The notes under the pieces are model-generated. The model made no database searches and was not told the origin of the DNA. It worked only from the letters and a program-made list of their open reading frames with translations. Positions 18,072-27,298 of a stretch of 64,000 nt of DNA are shown piece after piece (within the stretch, counting starts at the first letter, position 1; each line of letters starts with the position of its first letter). This DNA comes from an uncultured Pseudomonadales bacterium (GTDB lineage Bacteria; Pseudomonadota; Gammaproteobacteria; Pseudomonadales; Balneatricaceae): the NCBI GenBank assembly GCA_937773555.1, contig CALJVT010000005.1, forward strand, positions 124,001-188,000, read 5' to 3'. Both the position numbers and the translations under genes were made by a program.

Positions 18072-19199
18072 CTATTTTTTCGCGTCAATTATCATTTGGG
18101 GAGTCACTGTTTCACCCGTATCGTTACCCCAAGCATTTCGCTCAAAGGTGATCACAGCAGCAATTTCAACATCACTTAGCTGCGCAGTGAATGACTGCAT
18201 AGCGGTGCCTGGCTTGCCATTAATTACAATATCGATGTGACCCGCCATATCGTTAAGAGCCATTGGGCTACCCGCCAACGCTGGGAAGATATTTCCCATT
18301 CCCTGGCCTTCAGTACCGTGACACCCAGCGCAGCTGCGAGCGTACACTTCGGCACCCTCAACCATGAGTTCGTCATAGCTAAAATCACCCAGAGCAGCAG
18401 CGGCTTCTGCAACTTTTCCAGCACGTTGGTCATCCAACCATGCTTGGTATTCATCTGCAGTCACAGCTTCTAGTACAATCGGCATAAAGCCATGCTGTAC
18501 GCCACACAGTTCTGCACATTTACCACGATAAAGGCCTTCCTCACCTTCAGGGATTAATGCCCAAGATTCGTTGATATACCCTGGAATTGCGTCTTTTTTA
18601 ACAGCAATTTCTGGGAGCCACCAAGCGTGAATCACATCATTAGAGGTAATCAGGAAGCGGATTTTTTTACCCGTTGGCACTACAACGTGGTTATCAACCT
18701 CTTCAAGGTAGTTTTCACCTTTTTCGGTGCGATTGTAAATTTCGTCTGTAGTGGTGGTTAGGTTACTAAAGAACCCCACATCCTCACCAAGGTAGTCATA
18801 CTGCCACTTCCATTGATGGCCTGTGATCTTAATATCCACATCCGAATTTGTCGTGTCATACATCTTAATCAAAACCGATGTAGCCGGCACTGCCATAGCA
18901 ATAAGAATGACGGTTGGAATTGCTGTCCATAACAATTCTAGGCCTAGGCTTTCATGGAACTTAGACGCAACTGCCCCTTTCGATTTACGATGCTTAAAAA
19001 TGGAGTAAAACATTACACCAAAAACCACTACACCTATCCAGACGCAAATCCAAAAAATAAGCATGTGCAGTTCAAAAATAGATTGACTTACTTCTGTGAT
19101 GCCTACGGGCATGTTAAGCCCCCAATCTGCCATAGCAGCGGGTGCAAATACCAAACCCAAGACTACAGAACTCAGGCGTTGCCAAGTTCTAAAATACAT
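18072..19199 (-). CDS. coxB: Cytochrome c oxidase subunit II with C-terminal cytochrome c domain (caa3 type)
   Basis: Accepts electrons through CuA. 375 aa: a signal peptide (cleavage near AMADWG), two transmembrane helices (about 45-65 and 85-107), the CuA domain with CAELCGVQHGFMPI, and a fused class I cytochrome c domain with CAGCH near residue 290 and a candidate distal methionine in the GTAMQSF region. The fused domain marks a caa3-type enzyme, common in aquatic gammaproteobacteria. First gene of the cox operon; its ribosome binding site CGGAGGG is very strong. Confidence 0.97.
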   Translation of the reverse strand: MYFRTWQRLSSVVLGLVFAPAAMADWGLNMPVGITEVSQSIFELHMLIFWICVWIGVVVFGVMFYSIFKHRKSKGAVASKFHESLGLELLWTAIPTVILIAMAVPATSVLIKMYDTTNSDVDIKITGHQWKWQYDYLGEDVGFFSNLTTTTDEIYNRTEKGENYLEEVDNHVVVPTGKKIRFLITSNDVIHAWWLPEIAVKKDAIPGYINESWALIPEGEEGLYRGKCAELCGVQHGFMPIVLEAVTADEYQAWLDDQRAGKVAEAAAALGDFSYDELMVEGAEVYARSCAGCHGTEGQGMGNIFPALAGSPMALNDMAGHIDIVINGKPGTAMQSFTAQLSDVEIAAVITFERNAWGNDTGETVTPQMIIDAKK

Positions 19200-19272
19200 A
19201 CTTACCCTCCGGGTGATCTTTTAGATCGTGGATGTTATGAAGACCTCATCGTACTAAAAAAGAGGCGGTGCA

Positions 19273-19302
19273 ATTATCCTCAATTAACAGGGTATTGCGC
19301 AA
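19273..19302 (-). promoter_or_regulatory. Candidate sigma-70 promoter of the cox operon
   Basis: Minus strand: -35 TTGCGC (19297-19302), 18-nt spacer, -10 GATAAT (19273-19278), about 75 nt before coxB. The only gap of useful size upstream of coxB is this 143-nt region, so a promoter is expected here; the exact call is by eye. Confidence 0.4.
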
Positions 19303-19342
19303 GTCTTATTTTGCTTTTTACACTGTCTATTTGACTATAGTG

Positions 19343-19549
19343 TTAGCTTGGTAGCGCGCTATTAACTGCAGTGACAACTATAATTACAAATAACACCAAG
19401 GTCCCTAAACCAACATAAATCATACGTTCCAATCCTCCTTCGTTGAAGTCCTCTTCACGCTTTTTATTTGACTGTATACCCACTAAACTTGCGAGCACAC
19501 TTTGCACAAAACTTAACACCTTAAGCAGAGTTGATTTTTGCTTATTCAT
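19343..19549 (-). CDS. DUF2970 family membrane protein
   Basis: 68-residue protein: an amphipathic N-terminal part (LLKVLSFVQSVLASLVGIQS), a charged middle (NKKREEDFNEGG) and one C-terminal transmembrane helix (IYVGLGTLVLFVIIVVTAV). This is the DUF2970 pattern, often found next to cox genes; function unknown. The ATG at 19549 is used because it gives the family N-terminus (MNKQKSTLLK) and leaves the upstream pyrD stop (19573) outside. Between pyrD and coxB, same strand. Confidence 0.85.
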   Translation of the reverse strand: MNKQKSTLLKVLSFVQSVLASLVGIQSNKKREEDFNEGGLERMIYVGLGTLVLFVIIVVTAVNSALPS

Positions 19550-19572
19550 AGATTTCTCTTTGGATGATGGAC

Positions 19573-20604
19573 TTAAGATTTGGTCATGTTTCGACAAGCA
19601 TCTACGCATAGTTTAACCAAACCCGGGCCTTGATAAATTAAACCCGTATAGACCTGCACTAACTTAGCTCCTGCAGCCAGTTTTTCCAGAACGTCTTCTC
19701 CACTGCTAATACCACCTACCCCAATAATGGGCACTTGGTCACCCAAAATAGCGTACAAATCAGCAATCGTTTGGGTAGATTTGTGCCTTACTGGCGCGCC
19801 ACTGAGCCCACCCGCTTGGTCGCCAAATTCTAGCTCAGCTACGCCTTCTCGGCTTAAAGTGGTATTGGTGGCAATGACCCCATCCATTTTTTGCTCTAAC
19901 ACACAGTGGGCCACACCTTGTAGTTGCTCAGCATCCATATCTGGTGCAATTTTAACTGCTAAAGGCACATATCTGCCATGGGTTTTCTCTAACGCCAGCT
20001 GCTCTCGCTTAAGAGCTCCTAGCAGCTGGCTTAACGACTCTCCATATTGCAAATCACGCAAGCCCGGCGTATTGGGAGACGACACATTAATGGTAATATA
20101 GCTAGCATAGGCATACACCTTCTGTAGGCAGATAATATAATCTGATGTCGCTTCTGTTACAGGGGTGTCAAAGTTCTTTCCGATGTTAATGCCCAATACA
20201 CCCTTGAATTTAGCTTTTTTAATGTTTCCAATAAGGTGATCAACGCCCTTATTGTTAAAGCCCATACGATTAATAAGGGCTTGAGCTTGAGGCAACCTGA
20301 ACAGTCGCGGCTTTGGGCTGCCTGATTGCGGCTTTGGAGTCGTAGTCCCTACTTCCAAGAAACCAAAACCTAACGCAGCCAAACCGTCAACAGCAGAGGC
20401 ATTTTTATCCAAGCCTGCAGCAAGGCCAACTGGATTAGGAAACTCAATACCCATCACCGTGACAGGTAAGTCCACTACGTTTGGGGCTAAGGCTGGCAAT
20501 AATCTTAACCGTGCCCCAGCGGCAAGGGCGTCTAAGGTTAAATCGTGAGCAGTTTCTGCTGAAAGTTTAAACAACACACTACGTGCAATAGAATACAAAG
20601 ACAC
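19573..20604 (-). CDS. pyrD: Dihydroorotate dehydrogenase (quinone), class 2
   Basis: FMN flavoprotein that oxidises dihydroorotate to orotate in pyrimidine synthesis, passing electrons to quinone at the membrane. 343 aa (E. coli 336). The N-terminal helical membrane-binding extension of class 2 enzymes is present. [15 protein letters not shown] and the active-site segment [17 protein letters not shown] (catalytic serine) follow, then [15 protein letters not shown] for FMN phosphate. Complete. Confidence 0.97.
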   Translation of the reverse strand: MSLYSIARSVLFKLSAETAHDLTLDALAAGARLRLLPALAPNVVDLPVTVMGIEFPNPVGLAAGLDKNASAVDGLAALGFGFLEVGTTTPKPQSGSPKPRLFRLPQAQALINRMGFNNKGVDHLIGNIKKAKFKGVLGINIGKNFDTPVTEATSDYIICLQKVYAYASYITINVSSPNTPGLRDLQYGESLSQLLGALKREQLALEKTHGRYVPLAVKIAPDMDAEQLQGVAHCVLEQKMDGVIATNTTLSREGVAELEFGDQAGGLSGAPVRHKSTQTIADLYAILGDQVPIIGVGGISSGEDVLEKLAAGAKLVQVYTGLIYQGPGLVKLCVDACRNMTKS

Positions 20605-20702
20605 ACCTCAAAAATTTAACAACAAAAGCAACAAGGTCACTAGTATACCGCATGCTTTCAAAGGATACATTTTCATAGCCATGATAAATGCATACAAAGT
20701 CA

Positions 20703-21659
20703 TCAGTTATCTTGGCTATTAATGATCAGCGAGCGCAATTCATTGAGGGTTTTTAGACGTTTGCCTTGCTCGAAACACGCTTCGGCTTGAGGATAAACCC
20801 GCCCCAGCAGCTTAAGCCATTGTTTAACCCGTGCGTCTTGATATTTAACCGGAACCTGGCCTTCGACCAAATCGATAAAGTAAAGCACAATGGGCACTAA
20901 AGCTGACCAATTCCAGTCTTGTGCTGGCTGCTTATCTTGTTGGTGCCTAATTTGTAAGGCTAAGTCTGGCTTCCAAACCAATCCACGCCCTATCATCACG
21001 TCATCACTACCACTGACTTGCTGACATGATGTGTAGTCCTCTGGAGTCCACACTTCGCCATTAGCAATGACCGGGATAGTCACTACGGCGCGAATTTTTT
21101 TTATCCACTGCCAGTGCGCAGGCGGACGGTAGCCCTCAACTTTAGTTCGGGCATGCACAGTTAACTCATTAGCACCTGCGCCTTCAATCTCCTTGGCATT
21201 CTCTAGGGCTAAGTCTTTAGTGGTAAACCCCAAGCGCATCTTAGCGCTTAACCAGGCATCATCACCAATCGCTCGCCTTACCGTAGCAACAATGTGAGCA
21301 ACTCTTTTAGGCTCCTGTAACAATACCGCACCACCTTGGCTGCGGTTCACCGTTTTTGCAGGACAACCAAAATTTAAATCGACACCAGGAGAACCCAGCT
21401 CTAGGGCCCGCACGGCGTTGGCCGCTAGCGCCTCAGGATCACTACCCAATAACTGAATACGCACCGGAATACCTGCGGGGGTTTTACATCCGTTAATAAG
21501 CTCTGGGCACAAGCGCTGAAACACTTTGGGGGGTAATAACTGGGTAGTGACTCGAATAAATTCTGTGACGCACAAGTCGATACCCCCTATACGGGTAAGG
21601 CAATCACGCAAAATATTATCCGCTAAACCCTCCATAGGTGCCAAAATGATACGACTCAC
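20703..21659 (-). CDS. dusC: tRNA-dihydrouridine(16) synthase
   Basis: FMN- and NADPH-dependent enzyme reducing uridine 16 in tRNA. 318 aa. The start ILAPMEGLAD, the catalytic cysteine motif LNFGCPAKTVNRSQGG (about residue 98) and TVHARTKVEGYRPPAHW are Dus family features. The sequence ITEF-like CVTEFIRVTTQLLPPKVFQR agrees best with the E. coli DusC subgroup rather than DusA or DusB. Divergent from ribE. Confidence 0.93.
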   Translation of the reverse strand: MSRIILAPMEGLADNILRDCLTRIGGIDLCVTEFIRVTTQLLPPKVFQRLCPELINGCKTPAGIPVRIQLLGSDPEALAANAVRALELGSPGVDLNFGCPAKTVNRSQGGAVLLQEPKRVAHIVATVRRAIGDDAWLSAKMRLGFTTKDLALENAKEIEGAGANELTVHARTKVEGYRPPAHWQWIKKIRAVVTIPVIANGEVWTPEDYTSCQQVSGSDDVMIGRGLVWKPDLALQIRHQQDKQPAQDWNWSALVPIVLYFIDLVEGQVPVKYQDARVKQWLKLLGRVYPQAEACFEQGKRLKTLNELRSLIINSQDN

Positions 21660-21752
21660 AGCTTAAACTCTGCTTCACAGCTGCAGCTTGCTCGGCTAAT
21701 ATAGGCAGCCAAAGGTTTTTTCACTACCGCTCTAATAACTATCAGGTAAATC

Positions 21753-22361
21753 ATGTTCACTGGTATCGTCCAAGGCCAAGGCCAAATTAAATCCATTACT
21801 AAAGGCAACAATCAACGCAGCTTTGTCATTACCCTACCCAAAGCTATTAGCCTTGACGTAGCCATTGGCGCCAGCATTGCTATTAATGGCACCTGCCTAA
21901 CAGTAACCGCTCAAAGCCTTAACCACTTTAGTTTTGACGTTATTGGCCAAACCTTAAAGCTAACCAACTTAGGCCGGCTAAATCAAGGCGACTATGTGAA
22001 TGTAGAGCGCTCACTAAAATATGGCGACGAAATAGGTGGCCATATTATTTCTGGGCATGTTTCTGTGGCATTAGCTATCAGCCGAATCGATCACCAAGAA
22101 GACAATACAAGCCTATGGTTTAATTTACCTGATGCTCACAAAAAACACGTCTTACCCCAGGGCTTTATTGGCCTTAATGGCTGCAGTCTCACCATAGGCG
22201 CCGTTACCGAGTCAGAATTCTGCGTCTGCCTTATCCCAGAGACATTGCGTGTCACAGGTTTTGGCAAAGCCAATGTGGGCACTTGGGTGAACATGGAAAT
22301 TGATCACCAAACACAAACCATTGTAGCCACAGTAGAGCGAGTGTTAGCTGCCAAAGGCTAG
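21753..22361 (+). CDS. ribE: Riboflavin synthase alpha chain
   Basis: Converts two molecules of 6,7-dimethyl-8-ribityllumazine to riboflavin plus pyrimidine. 202 aa made of two similar lumazine-binding halves. The N-terminus MFTGIVQG is diagnostic; INGTCLTVT and LNGCSLTIG are the matching motifs of the two halves, and SDEIGGH-like GDEIGGHIISGHV links them. It closely follows the E. coli type enzyme. No other riboflavin gene is nearby and no FMN riboswitch is visible in the 93-nt upstream gap. Confidence 0.96.
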   Translation: MFTGIVQGQGQIKSITKGNNQRSFVITLPKAISLDVAIGASIAINGTCLTVTAQSLNHFSFDVIGQTLKLTNLGRLNQGDYVNVERSLKYGDEIGGHIISGHVSVALAISRIDHQEDNTSLWFNLPDAHKKHVLPQGFIGLNGCSLTIGAVTESEFCVCLIPETLRVTGFGKANVGTWVNMEIDHQTQTIVATVERVLAAKG

Positions 22362-22367
22362 CACACG

Positions 22368-23378
22368 CTACACATCCCACCCCTGCGTATGCTGTTTAAT
22401 AAGCTTGGTGAATAAGCTTATATGTTCTTCACTATCGTTTAAGCATGGGATGTAACCATAGGTTTCACCACCACTTTCCATAAAATAGGCTCTATTTTCT
22501 TCATCAATTTCTTCAATCGTTTCTAAACAGTCTGCACTAAATGCTGGAGCGATAATATGGACATTTTTAATCCCTTTGCCAGGCAGCTCTTTAAGTGTTA
22601 AATCAGTATACGGTTGCAACCATTCAGCAGGGCCAAAGCGACTTTGAAAGGTCGTCATGACATCTTCATCTTTTAAGTTTAGGTGTTCTTTAACAAGGCG
22701 CGTCGTCGCACGACAAAAACAGTGATACGGGTCACCTTTATCTAGGTACGCCTTTGGAATGCCATGATAGCTAAACACTGTTAATTCAGGTTCACCGTGT
22801 TGCTCACGAAATGCTTTAATACTGTTTGCCAGCGCTTTAATGTAAAGGTCATCTTGGTAGTATTCGTTGATAAACCGTACTTCAGGAATCCAGCGCCACT
22901 TAGTAAGCACTTGCGCTACCTTGTCAAATGTACTTGCCGTAGTGGCCGCACAGTATTGTGGATACATCGGAAAAATTAAGATCTTACGCACGCCTTGGTC
23001 TCGCATCGCAATGAGCTGACTCTCGATGCTTGGATTGCCATAACGCATCGCTAGCCGAACTACCAAATTAGGTAATGATTTAGCCAGCGCCGCATGTTGC
23101 CTCTTAGCAATGTCATAAAGTGGACTACCGTTGTCTGTCCAAACCGTCTTATATGCTTTAGCACTTTTCGCTGGGCGGGTATTGAGGATAATTCCATTAA
23201 GAATAATTTGCCAAATCAGCTTGGGTGTTTCGATTACTCTGGGGTCACTTAAGAACTCTTTAAGGTAGGGCCGCAATGCTTTTTTAGTGGGAGCATCAGG
23301 TGTTCCAAGGTTGGTAATAAGCACACCTACCTTAGCCTCCATGCCATGTTCATAATCTTTTTCACCTACATATTTCAT
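22368..23378 (-). CDS. hemH: Ferrochelatase
   Basis: Inserts ferrous iron into protoporphyrin IX, last step of protohaem synthesis; supplies haem for ctaB, ctaA and complex II. 336 aa. Family motifs: VLITNLGTPDAP at the N-terminus, LSDPRVIE, the catalytic histidine in VFSYHGIPKAYLDKGDPY, and FGPAEWLQPYT. Start 23378 has GGAGAG five nt upstream. Converges on ribE with 6 nt between the stops. Confidence 0.97.
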   Translation of the reverse strand: MKYVGEKDYEHGMEAKVGVLITNLGTPDAPTKKALRPYLKEFLSDPRVIETPKLIWQIILNGIILNTRPAKSAKAYKTVWTDNGSPLYDIAKRQHAALAKSLPNLVVRLAMRYGNPSIESQLIAMRDQGVRKILIFPMYPQYCAATTASTFDKVAQVLTKWRWIPEVRFINEYYQDDLYIKALANSIKAFREQHGEPELTVFSYHGIPKAYLDKGDPYHCFCRATTRLVKEHLNLKDEDVMTTFQSRFGPAEWLQPYTDLTLKELPGKGIKNVHIIAPAFSADCLETIEEIDEENRAYFMESGGETYGYIPCLNDSEEHISLFTKLIKQHTQGWDV

Positions 23379-23412
23379 TACTGCTCTCCTACCTTCTCAA
23401 AAACCCATACCT

Positions 23413-23470
23413 ACCCTGTTTGCAATACAGGGTGGCACAACATTTTAGGTGCTTGCCTAGGCAATGCACC
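23413..23470. terminator. Two hairpins between pepN and hemH
   Basis: First stem ACCCTGT (23413-23419) with ACAGGGT (23427-23433). Second stem GGTGC-TTGCC-TA-GGCAA-T-GCACC (23448-23470), which contains the palindrome TTGCCTAGGCAA. On the minus strand the second is followed by TAAAA rather than a T tract, so it may be a weak terminator for pepN or an RNA-end stabiliser. Confidence 0.5.
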
Positions 23471-23496
23471 CTTGTTTTGAGACTGATGTTGATTTG

Positions 23497-26136
23497 TTAA
23501 CTTACTGACAAAGCCTTACTGACTATTTCATACACATCATTACTAAGATCAGCTTTACTAAGGCGCTGCAGCTGTGCCTGCATTAATTGCTGACGCCCAA
23601 CGGTGTGACGTTTAAAGCGGCCTAACGGTTTGGCTAGATTTGCCGCTATCATAGGGTTGATGGGATCTAAACGTAACACCATATCGGCAACAAATTCATA
23701 ACCACTGCCATCGGCTGAATGAAAGTTAATGGCACTGCGAATAAAGCCGCCCACCACACTGCGCACCTTATTAGGGTTACGGATGTCAAACGCCTCATGC
23801 TGGAGTAGTGCTTGCACATGAGGCAAGCGGCCCACGAGGTTGGCCCCAGACTGCATGGCAAACCATTGGTCAACCACCTGAGCATCGCCCTGCCAGCTTT
23901 GATAAAATTCAGCTAACAGTGGCGTTGCTAAACGCCCATCTTCTTGGCTAATCAAGATGGTTAAAGCCGCTCCAACATCTGTCATATTAGCATTTAACGC
24001 ATACTGATCTTGAGCCATGGTTTGATACTGGGGTTTACCTAATGTATTGAGGTAGGCCAAGCAGGTATTCTTCAAGGCTCGTTGACCTATGGCCTTGGCC
24101 GTTTGCCTAAACAAGCCCGTATCATGGCAGCGCTGATAACAAGCCAAAAGTTCACTTTCTAAGGCCAGCGCAATAGCACAGCGCATTGCTTCACGACCCG
24201 TGTGAATTAGATCCACATCAACCGTACTTTGCATTTCCGCCAAATAGGCTTCACTAGGCAGTTGCACGAGTTTGGCAACCATAGCCGGATCCAAATCTTC
24301 ATCCACCAGACTACTGCGTAACATTGCCTCCAGAGTATGCTCTAGCTGCACACTAGCAGCTTGTGACATAGCCTGTTCCATGGCTTCAATCAACAAACGC
24401 TGGCAAGCCTCCCAACGGCAAAAACCGTCTTGGTCTTGGCTTGCAAGAAATAATAATTGCTCTTGGGTGTAGGCATAATCCAATTTAACTGGCGCAGAAA
24501 AGCCACGCAGTAATGAGGGTGTTGGGTGCTGCAAAACTGCTTCAAAAGTGAACGTTTGCTGAGCCTGAGTAATATTTAGCACACTACTTTTTTCGTGCAC
24601 AAGATCAGCCCCTCTTAACTTTAAAGGCATCTCCTTACCATTGGCATCTAACAAGGCCATGCGAAACGGCAAATGGAATGGCAGCTTTTCTTCACACTCT
24701 GCTGTTGCAGGTGTGGACTGGCCTATGGTGAGGCTATATTCTTTATTAACCGGATCATAAGTGTCAGTCACCGTTAACGTAGGCGTACCAGCCTGACTAT
24801 ACCAGCGTTTAAATTGACTCAGATCGATATTGCTGGCGTCACTCATGGCCGCTATAAAATCATCAGTAGTCACTGCCTGGCCATCATGTCGATCGAAATA
24901 CAGATCACTGCCCTTACGGAATAATTCGTCCCCAAGCAAGGTGTGAATCATCCCCACTACTTCTGCACCTTTTTCATATACAGTCACAGAATAAAAGTTA
25001 TTAATCTCCATATAGGAGGCAGGCCTAATAGGGTGAGCCATTGGCCCAGCGTCTTCAGCAAACTGGTGGGTGCGTAAAAGGGTGACATCATCAATACGCT
25101 TAACCGCAGCCGAGTAGGTGTCTGCGGTATACTGGGCATCACGGTAAACCGTGAAGCCTTCTTTTAAGCTCAGCTGAAACCAATCGCGACAGGTCACACG
25201 ATTACCAGACCAGTTATGGAAATATTCATGGGCAACAATGCCCTCTATCCGTTCGAACATGGCATCGCTGCTAGTCGCTGGGTCTGCTAATACACAATCT
25301 GAATTGAAAATATTGAGGCCTTTGTTTTCCATGGCACCCATGTTGAAATCATCTACTGCAACGATCATAAACAAGTCTAGATCATACTCACGGCCATACA
25401 CCTGCTCGTCCCACAACATAGAGCGTTTCAGAGACGCTAACGCATGATCACACTTATGGCTATTATGCGCTTCTACAAATATTTGTAAGTCTACCTTCCT
25501 GCCAGACATGGTAGTAAATTCTTCGTCTTGACGCACCAAATTGCCAGCAACCATAGCAAATAAATAGGCTGGCTTTGGGAACGGATCATGCCAAACAGCA
25601 AAATGCTCACCGTTTTCTAAATCACCTTGATCTATGGGGTTACCATTGGCTAGTAATATGGGGTAACTTTCTTTATTTGCACTGATACGGGTCGTGAACA
25701 CAGACAAGGCATCAGGCCGGTCTAGGTAATAGGTTATATTCCGAAAACCCTCAGCTTCACACTGGGTACAGTACATACCACCCGACTTATAAAGCCCCTC
25801 TAAAGTGGTATTCAATTGTGGTTGAATTAAACACTCTGTGGTTAGCTCAAAGACCTCTGGGCAGTGATGAATTGATAGGACCGCAGCCTCTAGGTCGTAA
25901 TTTGAGGCATCAAGAATGAGGCCATCCATCATCACCTCTTGGAGCTTAATGTCTTTACTACCCTGTAATACAAGTTCTGACGAAACCTCCTTAGACGCAG
26001 GGTTACGGCGCACTTTTAAACGTGCAACAACCGAGGTATATTCATCACCTATACGGATATCAAGGTCTGTCGTTTCGATGATAAAGGATGGCACCTGATA
26101 GTCTTTTAGGTAGATTACTTGAGCGTTTTTAGTCAT
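23497..26136 (-). CDS. pepN: Aminopeptidase N (alanyl aminopeptidase)
   Basis: M1-family zinc exopeptidase that degrades cytoplasmic peptides. 879 aa (E. coli 870). The exopeptidase motif GAMEN is near residue 258, followed by the zinc site HEYFHNW and the glutamate in SLKEGFTVYRD. No signal peptide, as expected for PepN. Its ATG overlaps the stop of the DUF2797 gene (ATGA), so it is the last gene of a compact run with yeaC and the DUF2797 gene. Confidence 0.97.
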   Translation of the reverse strand: MTKNAQVIYLKDYQVPSFIIETTDLDIRIGDEYTSVVARLKVRRNPASKEVSSELVLQGSKDIKLQEVMMDGLILDASNYDLEAAVLSIHHCPEVFELTTECLIQPQLNTTLEGLYKSGGMYCTQCEAEGFRNITYYLDRPDALSVFTTRISANKESYPILLANGNPIDQGDLENGEHFAVWHDPFPKPAYLFAMVAGNLVRQDEEFTTMSGRKVDLQIFVEAHNSHKCDHALASLKRSMLWDEQVYGREYDLDLFMIVAVDDFNMGAMENKGLNIFNSDCVLADPATSSDAMFERIEGIVAHEYFHNWSGNRVTCRDWFQLSLKEGFTVYRDAQYTADTYSAAVKRIDDVTLLRTHQFAEDAGPMAHPIRPASYMEINNFYSVTVYEKGAEVVGMIHTLLGDELFRKGSDLYFDRHDGQAVTTDDFIAAMSDASNIDLSQFKRWYSQAGTPTLTVTDTYDPVNKEYSLTIGQSTPATAECEEKLPFHLPFRMALLDANGKEMPLKLRGADLVHEKSSVLNITQAQQTFTFEAVLQHPTPSLLRGFSAPVKLDYAYTQEQLLFLASQDQDGFCRWEACQRLLIEAMEQAMSQAASVQLEHTLEAMLRSSLVDEDLDPAMVAKLVQLPSEAYLAEMQSTVDVDLIHTGREAMRCAIALALESELLACYQRCHDTGLFRQTAKAIGQRALKNTCLAYLNTLGKPQYQTMAQDQYALNANMTDVGAALTILISQEDGRLATPLLAEFYQSWQGDAQVVDQWFAMQSGANLVGRLPHVQALLQHEAFDIRNPNKVRSVVGGFIRSAINFHSADGSGYEFVADMVLRLDPINPMIAANLAKPLGRFKRHTVGRQQLMQAQLQRLSKADLSNDVYEIVSKALSVS

Positions 26137-26975
26137 GAGCTGAATTGCACCAAATAGGATGAATATTTGCGGACATTAATCACCGCAGTGTCAAAAATAA
26201 GATATTGGCCCTTAATTCCCATCAATTTACCTTCTAAAACAGGCTCTTTGTCAAGGTTATGGGAATTGATTTTTTCTGGGTACTGCATTACTGGGTAGCG
26301 CATACTGATGGGTGCTGTGTCTAACCATTGGTAATCTTGGTGGCTTAGCCCACCTAATAATACCTCTAAATCTGCCTCTGACTCATTCAATAATAGGTCT
26401 GCTGCTTGGGCCATATTAATCGTTTGTGCATCACTTTGTAGCAGTTTTCTCCAGTTAGTTTTATCAGCTACGTATTGCTTAAGCACGGACTCAACCTGCC
26501 CAGACAATTTTCGAGTGGCCACTTGCATAATAGGCATCGCTTGGCACGCTCCCTGATCTAGCCAACGAGTAGGCATTTGGTTAGCCCGAGTAATACCCAC
26601 CTTAAGGCCAGAAGAATTTGCCAAATATACAATATGAGGCTGCATGCAAAACGCTTGGCCCCACGCCTCGTCGCGGCAGGTGCCTACGTCAAAGTGGCAA
26701 CGTTCTGGGCTCATAATACATAGGTCACATTGGGGTAATTTTTGCATACAAGGAAAACAAAATCCTTGGCTGTAACTTTTTTTGGTTTTGCGGCCACAGT
26801 GGCTGCAATTAATTTGCCCTAAATGTTCCAACCGAATTGTTTGGCCTATTAACGCATTAAGGTTTAGCTCTTGGTCTCCCAAAGTAAGGGTGTATTGCAC
26901 TTGAGCTTGCGGCACAGAGTCAATATGGGTCGTCAGCTTTGCAAGATGCCCAGTAAGCAGGTGAGGTGTATGCAT
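26133..26975 (-). CDS. DUF2797 domain protein
   Basis: 280 aa, function unknown; belongs to the DUF2797 family seen beside pepN in several gammaproteobacteria. It shows two probable zinc-binding clusters: CSHCGRKTKKSY..CFPC (about residues 57-75) and CDLC..ERC..GTC (about 83-99). The middle, VYLANSSGLKVGITR (about 135) with RWLDQGA after it, resembles a GIY-YIG or T5orf172 core. Stop overlaps the pepN start by 4 nt; yeaC is 2 nt upstream. Confidence 0.85.
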   Translation of the reverse strand: MHTPHLLTGHLAKLTTHIDSVPQAQVQYTLTLGDQELNLNALIGQTIRLEHLGQINCSHCGRKTKKSYSQGFCFPCMQKLPQCDLCIMSPERCHFDVGTCRDEAWGQAFCMQPHIVYLANSSGLKVGITRANQMPTRWLDQGACQAMPIMQVATRKLSGQVESVLKQYVADKTNWRKLLQSDAQTINMAQAADLLLNESEADLEVLLGGLSHQDYQWLDTAPISMRYPVMQYPEKINSHNLDKEPVLEGKLMGIKGQYLIFDTAVINVRKYSSYLVQFSS

Positions 26976-26977
26976 AA

Positions 26978-27229
26978 TTAATGTATTTTAATGACTTGTT
27001 CGTCAGTTTTATTGGGCGCAGAGCTAGAAGCGCACTGATCTGGCATGTACCCGGAGTGTTGCTGGGAATCGAGTTTCATAGACTGGTAACATAAAATAGC
27101 TTCCATACAGGAGGCTTTTTGGTCTTTAGTCAGCACCCTGCCGTCTGGCCACTTGCCAATTTCAATAGCAGTCTTCAAACTTAGGTATATTTCGGGTGTT
27201 AGTTGGGAAATAAGTTGATTATATTCCAT
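26978..27229 (-). CDS. yeaC: YeaC family protein (DUF1315)
   Basis: 83-residue cytoplasmic protein of unknown function. The segment LTPEIYLSLKTAIEIGKWPDG with LTKDQKASCMEAILCYQ agrees well with E. coli YeaC. Tight spacing to the DUF2797 gene suggests one transcript with pepN. Confidence 0.88.
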   Translation of the reverse strand: MEYNQLISQLTPEIYLSLKTAIEIGKWPDGRVLTKDQKASCMEAILCYQSMKLDSQQHSGYMPDQCASSSAPNKTDEQVIKIH

Positions 27230-27298
27230 CCGCCAAACCTCTTAGCTAAAACTTGGAGCGAAATAATAGCATGAATGATGATACTCACCGACTCTTTT

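Noticed and set aside
21660-21752. FMN riboswitch upstream of ribE
   Set aside because: The gap is only 93 nt and shows none of the conserved RFN core elements.
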